A DNA stretch of 21,886 bases from Collinsella sp. GTDB taxonomy: Bacteria; Actinomycetota; Coriobacteriia; Coriobacteriales; Coriobacteriaceae. Positions 16,862 to 21,886 of this stretch are shown in pieces. A model generated the notes under the pieces. It worked only from the letters and a program-made list of their open reading frames with translations, was not told the DNA's origin and made no database searches. The stretch is taken from the NCBI GenBank assembly GCA_019414325.1, contig DXMG01000022.1, positions 9,923-31,808 of the forward strand. Reading direction: 5' to 3'. Position 1 is the stretch's first letter. Every line of letters begins with the position of its first letter. Made by a program: the position numbers and the translations under genes.

Positions 16862-16867
16862 TATACT
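16862..16867 (+). promoter_or_regulatory. Possible plsX promoter -10
   Basis: TATACT at 16862-16867, 4 nt after the rpmF stop, matches the -10 consensus at five of six positions, but no clear -35 lies 16-18 bp upstream. A start near 16873 would put both a GTTCC/GGAAC mini-hairpin (16882-16895) and the terminator at 16899-16928 in the plsX leader. Confidence 0.4.
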
Positions 16868-16898
16868 CTGGATGCGATGCCGTTCCAAATGGAACCAC

Positions 16899-16928
16899 AA
16901 TGGCCGGCTCAATGAGTCGGCCATTTTT
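16899..16928 (+). terminator. Rho-independent terminator between rpmF and plsX
   Basis: AATGGCCGGCTC (16899-16910) pairs with GAGTCGGCCATT (16914-16925), with one G-T wobble and a 3-nt loop, followed by a T-run to 16928. It ends 4 nt before the plsX ribosome site. It either ends the rpmF transcript or, if plsX is transcribed from 16862, acts as an attenuator in the plsX leader. Confidence 0.8.
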
Positions 16929-16945
16929 GTATAAGGAGCATGTAT

Positions 16946-17965
16946 ATGAGTAACGTTCGCGTTTGTGTAGACGTTGTGGGCGGAGACGAGAAACCTCAGG
17001 TCGTTCTCGATGGTATCGAGGCCGCACTTGCCGCCGATCCCGATATCGAGGTCTTGGCAGCTGGCCCCGCCGAAATCGTCAATCCCTTTGCTGCTTCCCA
17101 CGCACGTGTTGAGGCCCTTGAGGCACCCGACGTTATCGCCATGGATGACGATCCCATTCGCGCCGTGATGACCAAGCGCAAGTCTTCGATTGTGCTTTCC
17201 TGCCGTGCCATTAAGAAGGGCAACGCGGACGCGTTCTTCTCTGCTGGTTCTACTGGTGCTATGACCGCCGCGGCTACCGCTTACGTGACGCCATTTAGGT
17301 ATCAGGCCGAGGGCAAGAAGCAGCCGGTGCGTCCGTGCCTTACCAATGCGCTGCCCAATCGCGCCGGCGGTCTGACGGTGCTGTGCGACATGGGTGCCAA
17401 CCCTGATCTCGAGGTTGACGATATGGTGCGTTTTGCCCAGATGGGCAGCGCCTATGCCCGCGTCGTCCTGGGCATCGAGCATCCTCGCGTGGGCCTGCTT
17501 GCCAACGGCACCGAGGACGAGAAGGGTTCTAACTTTACCAAGGCCTGTTTCCCTGCTATGAAGGCCGCCGTTCCCGGCTTTGTTGGTAACTGCGAGGGCA
17601 CCGACCTCACCTCAGGCAACTTCGATGTCGTCGTTGCCGATGGTATGTCGGGCAATATTGCGCTCAAGGCCACCGAGGGCGCTGCCAAGTTTTTGCTGCA
17701 GGAGCTCAAGGGTGTCTTTATGTCTTCGCTCGGCACCAAGATTGCCGCGCTGCTCATCAAAAAGCAGATGCGCGAGATTAAAGCCAAACTTTCGGGTGAC
17801 GCCAAGGGCGGCGCGATTCTTTTGGGCCTGCGCGGCGTGGTCCTGATCGGCCATGGCGCCACCTCGGTCGAGGCTGTTAAAAACGGTACGCTCGCGGCGG
17901 CCGAAGCCGTGCGCGCCGGGCTGGTCGAGAATGTCGCCAACTCTATTGACGGTATCGTTTTATAA
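16946..17965 (+). CDS. plsX: Phosphate acyltransferase PlsX
   Basis: PlsX converts acyl-ACP and phosphate to acyl-phosphate for PlsY, at the entry to phospholipid synthesis. The product is 339 aa, a normal length. The motifs are ADAFFSAGSTGAMTAAA, LTVLCDMGANPD, GLLANGTEDEKGS, FDVVVADGMSGNIALKATEG and the C-terminal GGAILLGLRGVVLIGHG, all typical. The N-terminal motif is VDVVGGDEKP where most PlsX proteins have a DAMGGD form. The second ATG (16946) is chosen because AAGGAG (16933-16938) is seven bases upstream of it but only one base from the ATG at 16940. No fabD, fabG or FapR gene lies between plsX and acpP. Confidence 0.95.
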   Translation: MSNVRVCVDVVGGDEKPQVVLDGIEAALAADPDIEVLAAGPAEIVNPFAASHARVEALEAPDVIAMDDDPIRAVMTKRKSSIVLSCRAIKKGNADAFFSAGSTGAMTAAATAYVTPFRYQAEGKKQPVRPCLTNALPNRAGGLTVLCDMGANPDLEVDDMVRFAQMGSAYARVVLGIEHPRVGLLANGTEDEKGSNFTKACFPAMKAAVPGFVGNCEGTDLTSGNFDVVVADGMSGNIALKATEGAAKFLLQELKGVFMSSLGTKIAALLIKKQMREIKAKLSGDAKGGAILLGLRGVVLIGHGATSVEAVKNGTLAAAEAVRAGLVENVANSIDGIVL

Positions 17966-18012
17966 GAGCGAGTTAGAGCGCTGTTATGTGCTTCGCGGCG
18001 CACGTCGTGGGG

Positions 18013-18018
18013 TAGAAT
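18013..18018 (+). promoter_or_regulatory. Probable acpP promoter -10
   Basis: TAGAAT (18013-18018, context GGGGTAGAATCAG) resembles the element before the Asp23 gene. Only weak -35 candidates (TTCGCG at 17992-17997) are seen. Transcription would start near 18025, just before the palindrome at 18032-18053. Confidence 0.45.
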
Positions 18019-18031
18019 CAGAACCGTGTCT

Positions 18032-18053
18032 TGGTACCGCCCGGGCGGTACCA
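18032..18053. promoter_or_regulatory. Perfect 22-bp palindrome in the acpP leader
   Basis: GGTACCGCCCGGGCGGTACC (18033-18052) is perfectly self-complementary, and the flanking T (18032) and A (18053) extend it to 22 bp. It lies 13 bp after the putative -10 and 36 nt before the acpP start. The short T-rich stretch after it (ATTCTTTT) could make it a weak terminator. Its lack of a loop and its position also fit a dimeric repressor operator. Both readings are inference. Confidence 0.75.
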
Positions 18054-18089
18054 TTCTTTTGGTATTCATGCACTATGAGAGGAAGCGCT

Positions 18090-18332
18090 ATGGACCGCTC
18101 CGAAATCTTCGACAAGATCGCCGAGGTCGCTGCTGACGTTCTGGGCGTCGATGTTGCCGAAATTAGCGAGGAGACCACCTTTGACGACCTCGATGCCAAC
18201 TCGCTCGAGCGCCTGCAGCTGGTTACGGCTATCGAGGACGAGTTCAACCTCGAGATCGATGACGAGACCCTGCTCTCGCTCAACTCTGTCGCCGACGCCG
18301 TCGACGCTATCGAAGCTGCCAAGGAGGCCTAA
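18090..18332 (+). CDS. acpP: Acyl carrier protein
   Basis: The 80-aa acidic protein carries acyl chains on a phosphopantetheine arm during fatty-acid synthesis and supplies PlsX. It has the ACP four-helix pattern (IFDKIAEVAADVLGV, TTFDDLDANSLERLQLV, AIEDEFNLEIDDETLLSL). Ser38 is the attachment site, but the residue before it is Asn37, so the usual DSL motif reads NSL. The ATG at 18090 has GAGG at 18079-18082 upstream. An ATG at 18075 would add five residues and has no ribosome site. The gene is followed by rnc after 3 nt, and AAGGAGG near its 3' end serves rnc. Confidence 0.93.
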   Translation: MDRSEIFDKIAEVAADVLGVDVAEISEETTFDDLDANSLERLQLVTAIEDEFNLEIDDETLLSLNSVADAVDAIEAAKEA

Positions 18333-18335
18333 GTC

Positions 18336-19061
18336 TTGGCTTTATCCGAACGACTTACGCGCGCCCAGGAAATCCTGGGCCACGAGTTCAACAATAAGGT
18401 GCTGCTGCGCGCGGCGCTTACGCATCCCTCGGCAGTCGAGGGTCAGCCGGTTTCTGCCAGCTATGAGCGCCTTGAGTTCTTGGGCGATTCCATTTTGGGC
18501 GCCGTCGTCGCCCGTTCGCTCTTTGAGTCCTATCCTGAGTTTGACGAGGGCAAGCTCACGCGCCTGAAAGTGTCGCTTGTCTCGGGCGCTACGCTGTCCG
18601 AGGTTTCTCACGAGCTGGGCATCGACGACATCATCATCTTTGGTGCCTCCGAGACCGGTACCGGTGCGCGCGGCCTGCATTCGGCGCTCGAGAACGTCTA
18701 TGAGTCGCTCGTGGGCGCGCTGTACCTGGATGCCGGCTGGGACGTTGCGGCGGAGTTTATCCATCGTACGCTTAAGCCGCATCTGGCTTCCGAGCGTGCC
18801 GAGCACCCCGCGAACCCCAAGTCGTTCTTGCAGGAGTGCGTGCAGGCAGACGGCCACGAGCCTCCGGCGTACAAGCTCGTTGGCTCCGAGGGCCCGGCGC
18901 ATGCGCCCACCTTTACCGCCGTGGTTTTGATCGATGGTATTCGCCAGGGGCGCGGCTCCGGCTCCTCAAAGAAAGAAGCCGAGGGAGCCGCCGCGCTCGA
19001 AGCGCTCGACCGCATGGGTTACACCACCAACGGCGTGATTCTGAACAAGAAGCACGTGTAA
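18336..19061 (+). CDS. rnc: Ribonuclease III
   Basis: RNase III cleaves double-stranded RNA and processes rRNA precursors. The product is 241 aa. The signature YERLEFLGDSILG supplies Glu47 and Asp51. The second metal motif is ENVYESLVGALYLD, with Glu123 in place, but Asn120 stands where most enzymes have Asp. The dsRBD follows (NPKSFLQECVQADGHEPPAY, ending GSGSSKKEAEGAAALEAL). The start is TTG at 18336, clearly indicated by AAGGAGG at 18321-18327, eight bases upstream and inside the acpP 3' end. The acpP-rnc-smc order is conserved in Firmicutes. Confidence 0.96.
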   Translation: MALSERLTRAQEILGHEFNNKVLLRAALTHPSAVEGQPVSASYERLEFLGDSILGAVVARSLFESYPEFDEGKLTRLKVSLVSGATLSEVSHELGIDDIIIFGASETGTGARGLHSALENVYESLVGALYLDAGWDVAAEFIHRTLKPHLASERAEHPANPKSFLQECVQADGHEPPAYKLVGSEGPAHAPTFTAVVLIDGIRQGRGSGSSKKEAEGAAALEALDRMGYTTNGVILNKKHV

Positions 19062-19071
19062 GCGAGGAACC

Positions 19072-21876
19072 GTGTATCTCAAGTCCCTCACGCTCAAAGG
19101 GTTCAAGTCGTTTGCCGACCGCGCCCATATGACGTTTGAGCCGGGCCTGACCGTCATCGTTGGTCCCAACGGCTCGGGAAAATCGAACATCTCTGACTCG
19201 ATTCTGTGGGTCCTGGGCGAGCAGAGCGCCAAGCAGCTGCGCGGCCAGGCCATGGAGGATGTCATCTTCTCGGGCTCGTCAGCGCGCAAGCCGGTGGGTG
19301 TCGCCGAGGTCACGTTGGTGCTCGATAACTCGGACCATGTGCTGCCCGTCGATTTTGACGAGGTCGCCATCACCCGTCGCATGTATCGCTCGGGCGAAAG
19401 CGAGTACCTCATCAACTCGAGTCCGTGCCGCCTGATGGACATTCAGGACATCCTGCACGATTCGGGCCTGGGCAAGGATACGCATTCCATCATCAGCCAG
19501 GGCAAGCTCGACGCCATTTTGCAGAGCCGCCCCGAGGAGCGCCGCGCTCTCATCGAGGAGGCCGCCGGCATCTCCAAGCACAAGCGCCGCAAGGAGCGTG
19601 CGCTCAAAAAGATTAAGTCGATGGACGAGCATCTGACGCGTGCTCGCGACATCAATAAGGAAATCGCCCGTCAGCTGCGACCGCTGGAGCGTCAGGTCGA
19701 TCGCGCACGCAAGTACAAAGAGCTGTCCTCGCGCGCGAACGAGCTTACGCAGATGCTAGCCGTCGACGAGCTGCGTTCGCTGCAGTCGCAGTGGAACGAC
19801 CTGGAGAGCCGCTCCAAGGAAGGTGCCGCCGAGCTTGAGCTTGCGCAGTACCGTATGGGCGAAAAGGAGCGCGAGCTCGAGAAGCTTCAGGTTATGCTTG
19901 AGGAAAAGGGCCTGTTTGTGGGCGACCTGGGCGAGCAGCGCCGTCATATGCAAGATGTGGTCGGCCGCATTAACTCCGACATGCGCCTGCTCGAGGAAAA
20001 GGGCCACAACATGGTGTCGCGCCTGTCTGACATGCGCGGGCAGATTTCGAGCTCCGAGCATCAGCGTCGTCGCGTGGTCGAGGAGCTCGAGGACGCGCGT
20101 GCTCAGCTTGAGGAAGTAACCGGTGCGCACATGCAGGCCCAGGAGGACGTTGACGCCGCTGGTCCTGCTGCCGCTGAGCTTCACGAGCGTCGCGTTGCGC
20201 TCGACAATCAGATTTCGCAGCTCACGCGTGAGCAGCGCGATGTGCAGCGTGTGGCCGATAACGCCGCGCTCGAGCTTGCCAAGGTGAAGGACTCGCTGAG
20301 CAATGCCGAGGTCGAGGACAACATGTATGCCTCGCGCCTGGAGCAGATTGACGAGCAGCTCGAGGAGGTTGCGGCCTCGCTCGAGAGCCGTCGCGACCGC
20401 GCCGAGGAGCTTGAGGGCGCTCTTGAGGAAGCGCGCCAGGCCCAGGCCGATGCGCGTGAGGCCACCGAGGTCGCCCGTGCAGCCCTGAAGGGCTTGCGTA
20501 ATCGTGAGAGTGAGGCGCGCAACAAGCTGTCCGAGGTGCGCTCGGAGCTTGCCAGCCAAAAGAAGCTTGATGCCCGCATGGCCGACAGCTCGCCGCTCGT
20601 GAGCCGTTTGGTGGGTGCGCTGGGCGACGATGTCTTGGGTCGTCTGGGCGACGTGCTCGAGGCCCCGCGCGAGCTTGAGGGCCTGGTTGAGCAATTGCTC
20701 GCCGGCGATATCGATGCGCTGCTGTTCGACGATACGTCCGCGCTTGAGCGTGCCGGTCGTGCCGCTCTGGACCAGAAGAAGGCCTCGGGCGAGGCGCTGC
20801 TGGTGGCGCGCGGCCTGAGCGGCTCTACCGCCGCTGAGGGCGCTGCCGGTACCCGTCTGGTTGATCGTCTGTCCGTGCGCGCAGGCTACGGTCCCGTCGT
20901 CGAGGCGTTGCTCGGCGGATATTACGTAGTGGACGATCTCGCTGCCGCGCTGTCGGCGCCGGTCGTTGACGGCGTGACTTACGTGACCCCCGATGGTGCC
21001 CGCGTCGCCTGCGGCGGCCTGGTGCGCGTGGGCCTCGATGCCGGCGAGGCGTCGGGTGCCTTGGAGCGCAAGCGCCGTATCCGCGAGCTGGAGGGGCTTG
21101 AGCCCGATTTGGCTGCCGTGTTTGAGCATGTGTCGGATCAGGTCGTCGAGGCCAATGCGGCCGTTGAGGAAGCGCGTGCCGCTGAGGGCGATGCCGCCGG
21201 CGAGATCGCCCGTCTTGAGGGCGAGCGCCGCTCGCTGCTCTCCGAGATCGGCCGCTTGGAGCAAAGCGCCAACAATGCCGAGGTCGAGCGCGTGCGCATC
21301 TCCAAGCGCCGCGAGCAGGCCTCCGAAGCCGTTCGCGGCGCGCGCCCGCGCGTGGACGAGCTCACCCGTTCGCGTGACGAGGCCCGTGCGCAGGCAAGCG
21401 ATCTGGGCTTGCAGATTGCCGAAGCCAACGACGAGCTCGACCGCGTGCGTCGCGACGACTCCGAGGCTGCCGGCAAGCTCGCCGATGCCAAGGTGCGTCT
21501 GGCCCAGACGAGCGAGCGTCTTCGTTCTCTGAAGGGCCGTGTGCCCGATCTGGAGCATCGTCTGGAGGGCATCGACCGCCGTATCCGCGGAACACGCCAA
21601 GCCTCGCGCTCGCTCGAGCTGCTTCGCCTGCGCGTCGATCCCATGCACGAACGCTATTCTGCCCTGTTGGAACGCGCGTCGGATTGGGCAGCGCGCCTGC
21701 GTGACCAGGCCTCTCTGGAGGAGGCGGACTCCGCTTCGCTCAAGAAGACCATCGAGAACGCCAAGGCAGAGGTCTCTCGCGCCAAGGAGCGGGTCGATAC
21801 CGCCTCTGCCACGCAAAACGATTTCAAGGTCGCGCGTGGCAAGCTCGAGGTGCAGGTAGAGGCGGCCATCAAGGCC
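19072..21876 (+). CDS. smc: Chromosome segregation protein SMC, 3' truncated
   Basis: SMC forms the chromosome-organising complex with ScpA and ScpB. About 935 residues are present of a family length near 1,180. The start is GTG (19072) with GAGG at 19064-19067, 10 nt after rnc. The head has Walker A GPNGSGKS (31-38) and the Q-loop WVLGEQSAKQLRG. LINSSPCRLMDIQDILHDSG and SIISQGKLDAILQSRPEERR follow. Then comes the first coiled-coil arm, then the hinge at about residues 504-660 (SSPLVSRLVGALGDD to ARVACGGLVRVG), then the returning arm. The C-terminal ABC signature and Walker B are beyond the window. The frame is open to the end, and codons after 21876 are adapter. Confidence 0.97.
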
Positions 21877-21886
21877 CTGTCTCTTA
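21877..21886 (+). other. Nextera (Tn5) adapter remnant at the 3' end
   Basis: CTGTCTCTTA is the first ten bases of the reverse-complemented Tn5 mosaic end (CTGTCTCTTATACACATCT). Because the 5' end also has this adapter, the match is very unlikely to be chance, and the last smc codons written here are not genomic. Confidence 0.9.

Noticed and set aside
19756..21816. A 686-aa ORF on the - strand
   Set aside because: It lies wholly antisense to smc. Its open frame is a side effect of GC-rich codon use, and it has no recognised motif or ribosome site.

Overview
The window looks like chromosomal housekeeping DNA from a GC-rich actinobacterium, most likely the class Coriobacteriia (Collinsella-like). 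The evidence is the high GC content with C/G-ending codons, an infB with a long charged N-terminal extension, a rpoD with an acidic N-terminal half, a SepIVA/DivIVA-like gene next to a DUF177 gene, and a mix of Firmicutes-like gene order (Asp23-fakA-recG, plsX-acpP-rnc-smc) and actinobacterial order (sepIVA-DUF177-rnc-smc). The genus is an inference; the sequence contains no 16S gene. All protein genes are on the + strand. Both ends carry Illumina Nextera (Tn5) adapter sequence (1-28 and 21877-21886), so the contig ends are library artefacts, and infB and smc are cut there.

Layout. (1) 29-7982: a tightly packed translation/replication operon, infB (5' truncated), rbfA, nrnA-like DHH phosphoesterase, truB, ribF and dnaG, mostly with overlapping stop and start codons. 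(2) 8029-9584: rpoD with its own extended -10 promoter, followed by a perfect 12-bp hairpin and a 100-nt nested inverted repeat that contains a good intrinsic terminator. (3) 9659-9958: a strong promoter with an A-tract UP-like element drives two identical tRNA-Asn(GUU) genes, closed by a terminator. (4) 10055-15494: an Asp23/Gls24-family gene, fakA-like kinase, recG, rsmD and coaD. (5) 15519-16858: a SepIVA-like coiled-coil gene, the DUF177 (YceD) gene and rpmF, which was found by eye because it encodes only 59 aa. (6) 16862-21876: plsX, preceded by a terminator-like hairpin; acpP, preceded by a perfect 22-bp palindrome; then rnc and smc (3' truncated).

The genes together cover translation initiation and ribosome maturation (infB, rbfA, truB, rsmD, rpmF, DUF177, rnc), cofactor supply (ribF, coaD; CoA supplies the phosphopantetheine arm of AcpP), phospholipid/fatty-acid entry (fakA, plsX, acpP), replication and repair (dnaG, recG), core transcription (rpoD) and chromosome or envelope organisation (smc, sepIVA-like).

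I see no phage, insertion sequence, CRISPR array or defence island, and no clear undescribed system. The best leads are regulatory: the palindrome at the acpP promoter, the nested inverted repeat after rpoD and the hairpin in the plsX leader. Two protein leads are Asp-to-Asn changes at normally conserved positions in RNase III and AcpP.
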